From Shewanella sp. SNU WT4 (lineage in GTDB: Bacteria; Pseudomonadota; Gammaproteobacteria; Enterobacterales; Shewanellaceae), in the NCBI RefSeq assembly GCF_006494715.1, contig NZ_CP041151.1, positions 1,736,001 to 1,800,000 of the forward strand: 64,000 nt of DNA, written 5' to 3'. Every line of letters starts with the position of its first letter. Position 1 is the stretch's first letter. The position numbers and the translations under genes are program-made. Positions 1 to 9,330 of the stretch are shown in pieces. The notes beneath the pieces were generated by a model, which saw only the letters and a list, made by a program, of their open reading frames with translations, ran no database searches and was not told the DNA's origin.

Positions 1-2
1 CT

Positions 3-2906
3 GAATGTAGCAGCGAGCCGGGTGAGCCAGATGTGACTAAGTTAGCCATAGTTTCGCCAACGGCTGGTCAATCAGTTAACCTCAGTGAAGCTGTTGCCAT
101 TAGCGCTCGCGTTGAAGGTAAGTTGGCTGCAAAAGTTGAGTTTTGGGTCAATAGCCAAAAGCTGGCGGAGCAAGCCATTGTTGCCAACAAGCCGTTGTAC
201 TCCCATAACTGGACACCTGCTGAGGCCGGCAGCGCCGTTATCAATGTGTTTGTTTTTGATAAAAACAATCAAAAAATTGAGCAGCAAGCTGTCACAGTGA
301 CTGTGAAAGAAGATGATAATTTCACTGCGCCAGTGGTGAGCTTTATCACTCCAACCAATGGTGCAACCTTTGGTGAAGCAGCCACTGTTGCGATTAGCGT
401 TAATGCGTCAGATGTTGATGATGATTTAACTAAGGTCGTTATTCAGGCCAACAATCAGCAAATTTGTTCATTTGATGCAAGCTCTGTTGCCCCATTTAGC
501 TGTGAGTGGCAAGCCACTTACACAGGCCCAGTGACACTTAAGGCGATAGCCACCGATGCTGAGAAGCTGTCAACGTCAGTCAGTGTCAATATCACCATAG
601 AGCAAGACGTGGTAGAGCCACCTGTGACTCCGCCTGTGACACCACCTGGCAGCTTATGCGCCGACTTTAAGGTCTATCCAGATTGGACCCAAGGCGATCA
701 TGCCACCGGTGGCGACATCATGGTTCATAGTAACATCGCCTATTCAGCGATTTACTGGACTAAGTCAGTACCAGGCAGCGACAGCTCTTGGGCATTGCAC
801 TTAAATTGTGATGGCTCTGAGCCGGGTACTGCGCCCCTGTTATCGCTGCAAAACCCAATGGATCCAGTGCGTTTGGAAGTTGCAGGCTGGCCAAATACCT
901 TAGTGGTAGCAAGCCCGTCTACAGCAGCGCCAAAGACGCAAACCATTGCCCTTGCGAGCACCCAAGAATTGCAAGACGCTAACGCGTTAACCCAAGCCTT
1001 TGTGCGAGTGATGGAGCAAGCAGAAACTGCGGGCGCATCAACGATTATCCTGCGCAGCGATGTGTTAGATAATGCCACCAAAGATAAAGGTGAATCCGTA
1101 GGCGTTGTGGCAGTTAAAGCCGCGTTAATCAGTGCTATGGATGCTACTGGCAGCCGAATCGACATTGATGCCATTAATGGTTTGAGCGACGATGTTAAAG
1201 GTTGGGCGCAGGCGCATAACCTGATCGTTTCAACGCTGGCACCTGATGCGAGCTTTGCATGGTCATTAGCCATTGGTGATTTTGCTTACGCGACTCATTC
1301 TGGTCGTCAGTCAGTGTGGGATAAAGCCTCTGTTTATAGCAGCGATGTGTTAGATAGCTTTGAGCTTTATAAAGCCGATTCAGCCACTAAAGCTGACTTT
1401 GTAGCCTTCAGTAAATCAAGTGACACCACTGCCTTGTCAAGCGAGCAGTGGCACAATGCCCTTGAGTACGTGAAGCAAGTGACTGACTTTGTGAAGACTC
1501 CGGCTATGCTGGCAAACATGCCTACAGCACAAGCCGCGGATTACTTCATGGGTCATGCTGGCGCTAAGTCGCAGCTGCGTAAAGCCGCTTACAGCAACGT
1601 GTTTGCCGTCATCTTTGCTGATGATTCTGCGACCTTAACTAGCAAAATCGAAGCTTATCAAGACACTAAAGTTCCGCTCTACTATGTAGGTGCTGACTTA
1701 GAGAATGGCTCATTAACTCGTATTGAAGCACTTAACCAAGAATTGGCCAATGCTGAAAATGCGATGAACAATTCAGCCTTCCTCTACGAAACCCCGGAAT
1801 CACAGTGGGAACCGTCAACGGTTTACAAGTGGACTGATTTCCTTGATGGCTTAAATGCCATGCACAACATAGGCGTTGCTGGTAACAAGTTCTGGTTAAT
1901 GCACGATGGTGTGGATGATGCGACTAACATCAAATACGCTAAAGTTGCCATTGCAGCCTTCCTTGCGCAAAGTATGCAAGAGACTATTCGTTACAATGCT
2001 TGTGACGAGAACAACTGGTCTGAAATGAAATACGGCGCGCCGGCAGATTACCCAATGTCAGCCAGTTGTGGTCAGTTAGGTCAAAAGTATGCTGATTATG
2101 GTACTAACCCGACTACCGGTTTAGATCATGCTTACTCTTGCCCACGTGATAACAAGATGGAAGTGAGTGCTCTGACCCACGCTAAGTGGTACGGCGCCCC
2201 TGCGCCAGTATTCGCTGCGCCAAATTCAGTATTGGCCGAGCGCGGTTTACTGGTTAATGGCAGCGTAGGTCGTTGGACTAATAGTGGTCACTGTAACGAT
2301 ATTCCAGAGTCAGTAGACACTTCTAAGCAAGTGTGGGAACGCGATGATTGTAAGACTTATGTCGGTCAAAAAGCGGGTACTTTCATTTGGGACGGTAGTA
2401 GCCAAGAAAGCGTTGAAGGTTGTGGTTGGTGGGGCCGTGGTGTTATTCAAACCACAGGTCGTCAAAACTTCGGTACCCTTAACCATTACTTAGGTCGCTC
2501 GCATGTTGACCCAGCCACTATTGGTCAAACTATAGATGGTGTCGTGGTTGATGCGCCGCCAGCTAACCCTTTGTATGCTGAACTGGATTTCTGTTCTAAC
2601 CCTGGGCTGATTTGTAGCTCTGAAGAAAACAAAGAAATTAAGTGGATTGCTGGTTTGTTCTACTGGGTTACCTCAGTGCAAGGTTATGCTGATGAAGGTC
2701 AATACAGTGACTGGAACTACTACAACGAAATTAAGAAATACGTTGATAGCGGCATGAAAGGCTCACAATTCATTGATGATGTATCAGGTATTGTTAACCG
2801 TGGTTGCCCTGATCTAACTTGTAGCAGTGGCGAAGTGCATAACGTTAAAGAGCGTCGCGCTAACTTCAAGTTAGTGTTAGAAACCTTTGGTCTGAGCCCG
2901 CAGTAA
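3..2906 (+). CDS. Secreted GH19-family chitinase, 5' end outside window
   Basis: The reading frame is open to the left edge, so the N-terminus and any signal peptide lie outside the window; an internal GTG at 33 is not a convincing start. Counting from that GTG, two Ig-like repeats come first (about 1-95 and 98-190), then a PVTPPVTPPG-type linker, a Trp/Tyr-rich module at about 208-252 resembling CBM5/12 chitin-binding domains, about 300 residues I do not recognise, and a C-terminal GH19 domain at about 590-950. GH19 hallmarks are QSMQET, with the likely catalytic Glu, and WGRGVIQTTGRQNFG. Many Cys residues in the catalytic part fit an exported, disulfide-bonded enzyme. It would hydrolyse beta-1,4 bonds in chitin outside the cell. 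GH19 assignment is firm; the middle region is unassigned. Confidence 0.88.
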   Translation, partial: ECSSEPGEPDVTKLAIVSPTAGQSVNLSEAVAISARVEGKLAAKVEFWVNSQKLAEQAIVANKPLYSHNWTPAEAGSAVINVFVFDKNNQKIEQQAVTVTVKEDDNFTAPVVSFITPTNGATFGEAATVAISVNASDVDDDLTKVVIQANNQQICSFDASSVAPFSCEWQATYTGPVTLKAIATDAEKLSTSVSVNITIEQDVVEPPVTPPVTPPGSLCADFKVYPDWTQGDHATGGDIMVHSNIAYSAIYWTKSVPGSDSSWALHLNCDGSEPGTAPLLSLQNPMDPVRLEVAGWPNTLVVASPSTAAPKTQTIALASTQELQDANALTQAFVRVMEQAETAGASTIILRSDVLDNATKDKGESVGVVAVKAALISAMDATGSRIDIDAINGLSDDVKGWAQAHNLIVSTLAPDASFAWSLAIGDFAYATHSGRQSVWDKASVYSSDVLDSFELYKADSATKADFVAFSKSSDTTALSSEQWHNALEYVKQVTDFVKTPAMLANMPTAQAADYFMGHAGAKSQLRKAAYSNVFAVIFADDSATLTSKIEAYQDTKVPLYYVGADLENGSLTRIEALNQELANAENAMNNSAFLYETPESQWEPSTVYKWTDFLDGLNAMHNIGVAGNKFWLMHDGVDDATNIKYAKVAIAAFLAQSMQETIRYNACDENNWSEMKYGAPADYPMSASCGQLGQKYADYGTNPTTGLDHAYSCPRDNKMEVSALTHAKWYGAPAPVFAAPNSVLAERGLLVNGSVGRWTNSGHCNDIPESVDTSKQVWERDDCKTYVGQKAGTFIWDGSSQESVEGCGWWGRGVIQTTGRQNFGTLNHYLGRSHVDPATIGQTIDGVVVDAPPANPLYAELDFCSNPGLICSSEENKEIKWIAGLFYWVTSVQGYADEGQYSDWNYYNEIKKYVDSGMKGSQFIDDVSGIVNRGCPDLTCSSGEVHNVKERRANFKLVLETFGLSPQ

Positions 2907-2969
2907 TTTGCTGCCAGCTAGCCTTCAGGTAACACGGTTGTAAATAACCGCCAAGCTAAATCCAAACCA

Positions 2970-2997
2970 AAACCCTGCTTTTAAGCAGGGTTTTTTA
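2970..2997 (+). terminator. Rho-independent terminator after the chitinase gene
   Basis: The stem AACCCTGCTT / AAGCAGGGTT is followed by a run of T. It lies about 65 bases after the chitinase stop codon. Confidence 0.85.
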
Positions 2998-3361
2998 TTC
3001 AAACTTTTTGCCTTTTAGCCTCAGCGTTTAAGGGGCAGGGTGCAGTGTTATAAGTATATTTAAAGGCCAAGAGTATCAATATGCTTGTATGAGTCATAGA
3101 GTATCTGCCCGCCATTAATACCAGCCTGAGCTTATCGACTGCGCCGCCATAATCGCTCATGCCAGAAGATACTCATGCGTTATCAAGCATTAGCTAGTTA
3201 GGGGGAAGTTTGTTAGCTTATGCCACGACTGAAACAGTTAACGTATTAATTACAATGCCGAGGTGTTAGCCATGAGGTGACTGCTTTGGTGACGTTTATT
3301 GGGCTATCCCAGTCGTCTGGGCAATTGCCTTGAGGATATTTTTGAATAAGGATGTTATTGG
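2998..3361. other. Intergenic stretch without a recognised gene
   Basis: No convincing ORF. It holds a short hairpin (CCCAG-TCGT-CTGGG near 3309) and, next to the following gene, the Shine-Dalgarno-like AAGGATG about 8 bases before its ATG. I see nothing else. Confidence 0.5.
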
Positions 3362-3658
3362 ATGAAAAAGATTTTAATTCTGGGACTGATTGCTTTTGGC
3401 TTGTGGAACCATTTTGATAAGGATTCGGAAGCTACCCCAATAGAGCCATTGAATATGCATGTGCCGGAAATCAGTGCGTTACCAACTCGTGTGATATCTA
3501 GCAGTGTTAGCTCTCATACTTTCAGTTGTGATGGACGGCAATATTGCACTCAAATGAATTCTCGAGCAGAAGCTGAATATTTTGTTCGCAATTGCCCAAA
3601 CACCAAAATGGATGGTGATGATGATGGCATTCCTTGTGAGCGAGATTCACGTTGGTAA
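3362..3658 (+). CDS. Small exported excalibur-domain protein
   Basis: 98 residues. The N-terminus (MKKILILGLIAFGLW) is hydrophobic and looks like a signal anchor or uncleaved signal peptide, so the protein is probably exported or membrane-tethered. The C-terminal 45 residues match the excalibur domain: FSCDGRQYCTQM, an Ala-Glu-Ala-rich helix, then the Cys-Pro-Asn-Thr-Lys-Met-Asp-Gly-Asp motif with a DxDxDG calcium-binding-like loop (DGDDDGIPCE). Four Cys residues could form two disulfides. In the family this domain is often fused to nuclease or cold-shock domains; here it stands almost alone. The gene is isolated, convergent with nupC and followed by a long hairpin. The molecular role is unknown. 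Confidence 0.8.
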   Translation: MKKILILGLIAFGLWNHFDKDSEATPIEPLNMHVPEISALPTRVISSSVSSHTFSCDGRQYCTQMNSRAEAEYFVRNCPNTKMDGDDDGIPCERDSRW

Positions 3659-3782
3659 GTTGTTGCCCTCGTTTTCCTCGATTTAATAGGTTACTTAGTA
3701 GTGACTGCTTATTGGCATTAATCGCTTGAGAGTTGCTTTTGCGCTGCCTAAAAGGTCAGCTCATAAAACTCAGTCCGTAAAA

Positions 3783-3848
3783 AGTGACCCATAAACAAAA
3801 AAAGCGCTAACTAGAGACTAGTTAGCGCTTTTTAATTTATGGGTCACT
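3783..3848. terminator. Long bidirectional hairpin terminator
   Basis: An inner 16-bp perfect stem (3799-3814 with 3818-3833) is flanked by a 13-bp perfect outer stem (3783-3795 with 3836-3848), separated by a 2-3 base bulge. A tracts on one side and T tracts on the other let it terminate both the excalibur gene and the converging nupC. Confidence 0.8.
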
Positions 3849-3891
3849 CTGGTTTTCAGCGGCTTATAACCGCACTACCGTTGACGCTGGC

Positions 3892-5100
3892 TTACAGATT
3901 AAAGAATAATCCGGCTAAGGCGGCGCTCATAAGGTTAGCTAATGTCGCGGCTAATACGGCTTTTATGCCTAAGCCTGCGATTTCACCGCGGCGCTCTGGC
4001 GCTAAAATACCAATGGAGCCAATTTGAATCGCAATCGAGCAGAAGTTAGCAAAGCCGCACAAGGCAAAGGCCATAACTACTTGAGTCTGCACTGTTAATT
4101 CGCTGCGAATTTCAGTGAAGTTGAGATAAGCCACAAACTCATTTAATACCAGCTTTTGACCAATCAACGAGCCCGCTAACTGCATATCTGTGCTTGGCAC
4201 GCCAATCAAGAAGGCGATAGGGGCAAACACATACCCTAAAATGCTTTGCATGCTCAGTTGCTGCCAACCGACCAGTTCTCCTAAGTATTCAAGGCCAGCA
4301 TTCGTCATGGCAATCACACTGATAAATGCCATCAATACAGTACCAATAGCCACAGCCACTTTAGTGCCACTCATGGCGCCAGAAGCCAGAGCATCAATAG
4401 CGTTGCTGTGTTCACTCTTGTCTAAGTCAATATCGCTTTGCTCAATTTGTACCTTAGTTTCAGGTACCAGCATTTTCGCCATTAAGATACTGCCAGGCGC
4501 GGCCATAAAGCTCGCGGCAATTAAGTACTTAAGCTCAATGCCAAGGGCAGCGTAACCACCAATTACAGAGCCTGCTACCGATGCCATGCCGCAAGTCATG
4601 ATGGTAAATAACTCTGAGCGAGTCATGTGCGGTAAAAATGGACGGATAAGTAACGGCGTTTCACCTTGCGATAAAAAGATGTTGCCTGTGGCCGCTAACG
4701 ATTCAGCCTTGCTGGTGCCCAGCAGTTTTTGAATCGCGCCGCCGATGATTTTAATTAACCACTGGATCACGCCTAAATAGTACAAGAGCGAAATCAAGGA
4801 GCTGATAAAAATCACTAATGGCAATACGCGAAAGGCGAAGATAAAACCGTTATAAGGCATGTCACCAAATAAGAAGCGAATACCTTCATCGGCGAAACTT
4901 AAGATATGGGCAACGCCATTACTGACACTGACTAAGGCACGCTCGCCAGCAGGGATATACAGGGCAATGGCGGCAAACAGGGTTTGTAAGCCTAACGCGG
5001 CTAGGATGGTGCGCCAATTAATGCGCTCGCGCTGTTCAGATAACAACCAAGCGATAAAAATAAGACACGCAATGCCAAACAGGCTTAAGAGGAGTTGCAT
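3892..5100 (-). CDS. nupC: Concentrative nucleoside transporter (NupC/CNT family)
   Basis: 402 residues, the usual length of bacterial CNT carriers, which import nucleosides with H+ or Na+ across the inner membrane. N-terminal hydrophobic helices are followed by a gate-like region, the conserved SQGETPLLIRPF segment (the CNT nucleoside-contacting G-E-T stretch), the GSVIGGYAALG segment, and the C-terminal NFCSIAIQIGSIGILAPERR signature. Transcription ends at the long hairpin near 3815. The upstream 720-base gap holds no gene, so this appears to be a single-gene unit. Family assignment is firm; the ion coupled and the nucleoside range cannot be read from the sequence. Confidence 0.9.
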   Translation of the reverse strand: MQLLLSLFGIACLIFIAWLLSEQRERINWRTILAALGLQTLFAAIALYIPAGERALVSVSNGVAHILSFADEGIRFLFGDMPYNGFIFAFRVLPLVIFISSLISLLYYLGVIQWLIKIIGGAIQKLLGTSKAESLAATGNIFLSQGETPLLIRPFLPHMTRSELFTIMTCGMASVAGSVIGGYAALGIELKYLIAASFMAAPGSILMAKMLVPETKVQIEQSDIDLDKSEHSNAIDALASGAMSGTKVAVAIGTVLMAFISVIAMTNAGLEYLGELVGWQQLSMQSILGYVFAPIAFLIGVPSTDMQLAGSLIGQKLVLNEFVAYLNFTEIRSELTVQTQVVMAFALCGFANFCSIAIQIGSIGILAPERRGEIAGLGIKAVLAATLANLMSAALAGLFFNL

Positions 5101-5821
5101 AACACTTTCCCAATGGGTTAGTCGATGCTCAATACTGCGGATAGACGCTATGCCGCAATTGCCCAGTCATTACTGAGCGAGAACATCAAAGTAACAAGCT
5201 AATAGAATATGCCGGTCCAGTTCCTTGGGGTCATTCACATCCAGATGACAACTTGTTAAGGAGAGATAAACTTACCCCCAGACTTATAGGTTAGGCGCGC
5301 TGCGCGACTAACAGGCTAAGGTTGGATGTATCAATCCGCGGGCGAGTCTAACAGGGCGACCCGTGTGAACAAGGGTTAATCTGCTTGAATTTGCTAATGT
5401 AGATCTTGCTCACATTTGGCTTGTGCTCAATGTGCGCTAGGTAGTGTTGCGGCTGGGGGTTGTTAAACGAGTACTCAAGCTATCGCTGTGAACCGAGCCA
5501 GTTAGCCCAACATTCACTGTAATCTTGGGCAACTCATGCAGTACTAATCGAGTGCCAAGCCAGTGCTGGTTGAATGTTAGCCAATATTGGTTGGCCAGTA
5601 TTCGTTAAGTACTAGCCTAGAACTAAGCCACTCACTTAGGGGTTACCGCGCCAGAGTGGTATCAAAGCGCTGCTATCAAAGCTTTAGTATCAAAGGAGTG
5701 GCGTCAATGGCGTGACATTAGGCGCGCACGTTAAGCGCAGCGCCATAATTTTTAGGCTTGGGTTATTTAGGCCTGAGTTATTCAGTCTGAGTTATTCAGG
5801 CTTGGGATATTTAGACTGGTG
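5101..5821. other. 720-base gap between nupC and the U32 gene
   Basis: No ORF with family resemblance on either strand. The part next to nupC must hold its promoter. The far end (5751-5817) contains imperfect tandem repeats, listed separately. The rest may be decayed DNA; I see no recognisable remnant. Confidence 0.5.
5751..5817. repeat. Imperfect 14-16 bp tandem repeat, about 4.5 copies
   Basis: Successive units read TTAGGCTTGGGTTAT, TTAGGCCTGAGTTAT, TCAGTCTGAGTTAT, TCAGGCTTGGGATAT and a partial TTAGACTGG. They lie directly downstream of the stop codon of the U32 gene on the opposite strand. Confidence 0.75.
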
Positions 5822-8134
5822 CTATAAGCCATTGTGGTATTGTTGGTCGGTTGAGTGAGGCACCATGCTGGCTAAAAGCTCTGAGGCAGCCTCTTGGCCG
5901 CTGAGCAATGCTTCAAACTGTTTAATCAAGGCGACCTTATCAGGGGGGGGGTTACCACCGGCGCCTATGTCAGTTAAATCAATCATAAAGCCATCAAACA
6001 AATCGCTGAGATCAGCAATGATGTCGGTATTTAAAAATTGGTCTTGGTTATAAATGCTTGGGTATCCAGCCTTTTGCTTATCAATGGCAAATGAATCGCC
6101 TTTAAGGTTTTTAATGGTGGTCGATTTATCACACGACAACATACAGCCATTATCAATCCGTGGTTTTTCACAGCCGACACTTTGCTGGAAAAAGCATTGG
6201 CGGCTCGCCATCAGCAAAATAGGGTGATAAATGCTGTAGAGCATTTTGAAATTCTTTGGCCGCGCTATGTGGCGAATTTGCTGCTTACTTATTTCATTAG
6301 AAATAAACGCGCCGCGACAGTTGAAATGCTGTTGCAGTGACTGCAATACATAAGAGTTAGTGGTATTAAGCAGTGGGCCGGCAATCCAATGAATGCCAAG
6401 GCGTTCGGCATGATAAGCAATGCCAGTGTTATTTGTCACAATCCACTGCGGTTTAACCTGCTCTAAAATAGTCAGCGCAACGTCAAAGTCTTTACCGATT
6501 AATACCGCCGGGAACCACGGAATAAGGCGCGGATTTTGCTGCAAGAAATCCACATATTGAGTGCAACCACGCTTATAGGCATCGGGCAGCTTAAAATAGA
6601 TATCGCTATTGGTGACATCCGCAAGCGCGGCATCAGCAGGGTCGCAAATCAGCAGTGAAAGCCGCGGCGCTTGCCCGCTAGGCTTAGGATGATGCTCAAG
6701 CTTAGGCAAAGTAACCTCAGCAATGGTCGCTATACCCTCATTTAAGTAAGCTAATAATTCATTTTTAAGCTGAGTAATTTCACGATAAGGGATGGTTAAG
6801 CCAGCGTTTAATTGCGCCGTATCTAGCATCACTAATTCATAGTTGGCGTTGGCAATGCTTTTAAAACGTTTTTCTATGGCCGCTGTCATCGCATCGCCAT
6901 CATCGGCGTTTAACGGTGCAGTGGCTTGCAGTAAGCTGCGCGAAGTTAACACTATGGTTTGCGCAGCCACGCTGTGATTCATTAGATTATCGCTTGGCTC
7001 TGTGGTCACAGTTAAGGTGAGCGGCTTGCCAACCACACTGGTAAATTGCAGTGACAGCTTGATTTTTTCTATGCTTAAGTGAGCGATTTTAGCACTTACA
7101 GAATGATTGATTTGCTGTTTGTCTTCACGTACTTGCTGTGTGGTATCAAAAATCTGCACCACAGAAATCGTATCCCCCGGAGTGGCGCGCAGCTTACCGA
7201 TAAAGTGATGCTCAGAATGATCGCGTGGATTATCAATAAACATGGATTGGTTTAAATCACCGCGCAAAAAGGCATTGGTAAAGTCACGATTAAATACTTG
7301 GTATAATCGTTCACCATCTTGGGTGAGCTCGCCGGTGGCAATAAAGCCGTCAATTTGCTTACGAAAACTGTCGATGACAGTGTGAACATAGCCCGCGCCT
7401 TTAATGCGTCCTTCCACTTTAAACGAATATACGCCGGCATTAATCAGGGCCGGTAAATCAAAAAACGCCGAGTTGTCTTTAATATTGAGCGGAAAATTAT
7501 GGCCAGATTCAGTGGTTTCATATTCCTCGCGGCACGCTTGACTGCAACGACCACGGTTGCCCGAGTTACCCGCAGACGCCGACGTTGAATAACATAAGCC
7601 AGAAAATGCAATACACAGCGAGCCATGAACAAACACTTCAAGCAGCATGTCATGGGTTTGTGCCACCTTAGCCAGCGCCGTAATTTCGCGTAAGTTAAGC
7701 TCGCGCGATAAATTAACTCGGCTGGTGCCAAGCTGTTTAAGAAAGGGAATTTGGCCAGCATTATGGGTGGTGAGCTGGGTTGAAGCATGTACATCCAGTG
7801 TCGGGAAATATTGACGCAGCACATACAATAAGCCGAGATCTTGCACTATCACGCCATCGAGCGTGGTGTTAACTAAGCGATTAAGCAATTTAACTAGGCT
7901 TTTAAACTCATGCTCTAATATCACAATGTTAAGCGTTAAGAAGATGCGGCAATCATATTGGTGAGCGAGGCGGATAGCCCCAACCAGTTGATCGAAAGAA
8001 ATATTAGCCGCACGATTACGAGCATTAAAGGTATCTAAACCGCAATAAACGGCGTTAGCGCCAGCAATAATCGCAGCTTTAATGGCATCAATATCGCCGC
8101 CGGGGGCTAGTAATTCAATCTTTTGCTTCATCAC
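5822..8134 (-). CDS. U32 family protein related to RlhA
   Basis: 770 residues. The N-terminal half closely follows the U32 fold of E. coli RlhA: IELLAPGGDIDAIKAAIIAGANAVYCGL, TLNIVILEHE, VIVQDLGLLY, HASTQLTTHNAGQ, then HGSLCIAFSGLCY and RGRCSQACREEY. The Cys residues of these last two motifs correspond to the proposed Fe-S ligands of the family. RlhA makes 5-hydroxycytidine at C2501 of 23S rRNA; TrhP-type relatives act on tRNA. The protein is about 110 residues longer than E. coli RlhA, and the C-terminal part (about 490-770) carries a second Cys group (CFFQQSVGC...CMLSC). An RNA hydroxylase role is likely, but the exact substrate is inferred; the old 'collagenase/peptidase' label is probably misleading. 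Confidence 0.8.
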   Translation of the reverse strand: MMKQKIELLAPGGDIDAIKAAIIAGANAVYCGLDTFNARNRAANISFDQLVGAIRLAHQYDCRIFLTLNIVILEHEFKSLVKLLNRLVNTTLDGVIVQDLGLLYVLRQYFPTLDVHASTQLTTHNAGQIPFLKQLGTSRVNLSRELNLREITALAKVAQTHDMLLEVFVHGSLCIAFSGLCYSTSASAGNSGNRGRCSQACREEYETTESGHNFPLNIKDNSAFFDLPALINAGVYSFKVEGRIKGAGYVHTVIDSFRKQIDGFIATGELTQDGERLYQVFNRDFTNAFLRGDLNQSMFIDNPRDHSEHHFIGKLRATPGDTISVVQIFDTTQQVREDKQQINHSVSAKIAHLSIEKIKLSLQFTSVVGKPLTLTVTTEPSDNLMNHSVAAQTIVLTSRSLLQATAPLNADDGDAMTAAIEKRFKSIANANYELVMLDTAQLNAGLTIPYREITQLKNELLAYLNEGIATIAEVTLPKLEHHPKPSGQAPRLSLLICDPADAALADVTNSDIYFKLPDAYKRGCTQYVDFLQQNPRLIPWFPAVLIGKDFDVALTILEQVKPQWIVTNNTGIAYHAERLGIHWIAGPLLNTTNSYVLQSLQQHFNCRGAFISNEISKQQIRHIARPKNFKMLYSIYHPILLMASRQCFFQQSVGCEKPRIDNGCMLSCDKSTTIKNLKGDSFAIDKQKAGYPSIYNQDQFLNTDIIADLSDLFDGFMIDLTDIGAGGNPPPDKVALIKQFEALLSGQEAASELLASMVPHSTDQQYHNGL

Positions 8135-8711
8135 GTCACAAGGTCTCAGTCAACTGTAAGGGCCGAATGGTACCCGCATCTGTTGCTGATGAATATGTTT
8201 GCGGGCAATTTATCCGTGGCCGTCGTGAGCTGAAGTGGCGGCTTAAGGTCAACTAAAGGGCAAGCTAATTTAGTTAAATCAGTAAAATCAGGTGATTAGC
8301 TGTTATTTAGAATGGTCTGGACTTGACCTGTCAATATTCAAATCACTATGCCTTCACTAGCATCAACCCAATTCTGCCCACAATCTTGTTAGCACTCGTC
8401 GAGTGAATCGAAACCTCGGAGTGAGTTACCAGGCAACATCTCATTTATTTACCTAATACTCGGCTCACATCAAGGACTAGCTATGTATGGGAATGCCGTC
8501 GGATGTAGACTTAGGTGCTGTGAGTATTGATAAACTCAGTCGTTTGCGCATTGTTACTTGTCTCATGAGCTAAACGCGCAGCCATACTAAAACGTGACGA
8601 TTGCCCGTGAATTGGCACAATGGGTAGGGCGCAAGCAGCAAGTCTGCTAAAATCCGAGCCTTCCAGTAATCACCTCGATAGCACTGGATTTACCTAAGAC
8701 TAGGAACTATT
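8135..8711. other. Divergent intergenic region, U32 gene / DUF1456 gene
   Basis: 577 bases without a recognisable gene. Promoters for both flanking genes must lie here. AGGAA about 8 bases before the TTG at 8712 is the ribosome binding site of the DUF1456 gene. I found no second attC-like sequence on this side. Confidence 0.5.
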
Positions 8712-9191
8712 TTGACCAATAATGATGTTTTATGCCGCGTAAGCCAAACCTTCAATCTGAATGAACTGGCAATTTCCCAAATATTTTCTTTAGCAGACTT
8801 TGCTGTAGTCGATGGACAAGTCTCTAGCTGGCTGAAAAATAAAGAAGATGATTCTTTTGTTGAACTTAGCGATAGAGAGCTAGCTTTATTTCTGAATGGC
8901 TTCATCGATTTTAAGCGTGGTAAACGTGATGGTGATGAACCTCGAGCGGTAGAGAAAATAAGCAATAATGTTGTGTTTCAAAAATTACGTATTGCTGCGA
9001 ACTTGAAAGCTGAAGACATTCTGGAGATTCTGCAACGTGCAGACTGTAGTTTAAGCAAGCATGAACTGAATGCATTTTTCCGTAAGCCAGATAACAAGCA
9101 TTACAGAGAGTGTAAAGACCAAGTTCTTAAAAGTTTCCTGCTAGGCCTTGAGCGTCAGTTGCATCAAAGTGGTGATAAATCAGAATCATAA
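8712..9191 (+). CDS. YehS/DUF1456 family protein
   Basis: 159 residues made of two copies of the DUF1456 helical module (about 1-65 and 72-140), each ending in a FLNGFIDFKRGK- or FLLGLERQ-type helix, collinear with E. coli YehS. The molecular function of the family is unknown. The start is TTG, supported by AGGAA 8 bases upstream and by alignment of MTNNDVL with the YehS N-terminus; no in-frame ATG lies near. Its TAA stop lies within the first bases of a VCR-type attC site, the arrangement expected of a gene carried on an integron cassette. Either this gene is itself a cassette, or the attC came to rest exactly at its 3' end. Confidence 0.85.
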   Translation: MTNNDVLCRVSQTFNLNELAISQIFSLADFAVVDGQVSSWLKNKEDDSFVELSDRELALFLNGFIDFKRGKRDGDEPRAVEKISNNVVFQKLRIAANLKAEDILEILQRADCSLSKHELNAFFRKPDNKHYRECKDQVLKSFLLGLERQLHQSGDKSES

Positions 9192-9312
9192 CTAATGCCT
9201 TGTTGGGGCTGTCAACGCGTGGCGTTTTCAGTCCCAATGAACTGCTATGGTTCATGTGGTTGCGATTGAGTTTAGTGGTATGCGTTGCCTGCCCCTTAGG
9301 CGGGCGTTATGG
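9187..9312 (+). repeat. VCR-like integron attC site
   Basis: About 125 bp matching the Vibrio cholerae repeat type of attC through most of its length, recognised from memory. It begins ATAACTAATGCC, contains CTGTCAACGCGTGGCGTTTTC and CAGTCCCAATGA, then GAGTTTAGTGGTATGCGTTG, and ends GCCCCTTAGGCGGGCGTTAT. The outer ends ATAAC and GTTAT are inverted, and the two halves can fold into the long imperfect stem that IntI recombines as single-stranded DNA. It overlaps the stop codon of the preceding gene and lies about 19 bases before the next start, as in integron arrays. No integrase gene lies in the window, so this is an isolated attC (a CALIN-type remnant or a secondary-site insertion). Confidence 0.85.
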
Positions 9313-9330
9313 CTTGAAAGGTAAATATGG

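Noticed and set aside
752..1273. 173-codon ORF on the minus strand inside the chitinase gene
   Set aside because: Antisense to a clear coding frame, low-complexity Ser/Ala/Thr translation, no ribosome binding site.
5398..5419. Possible CRP site upstream of nupC
   Set aside because: Only the CTCACA half fits; the other half matches 2 of 5 bases.
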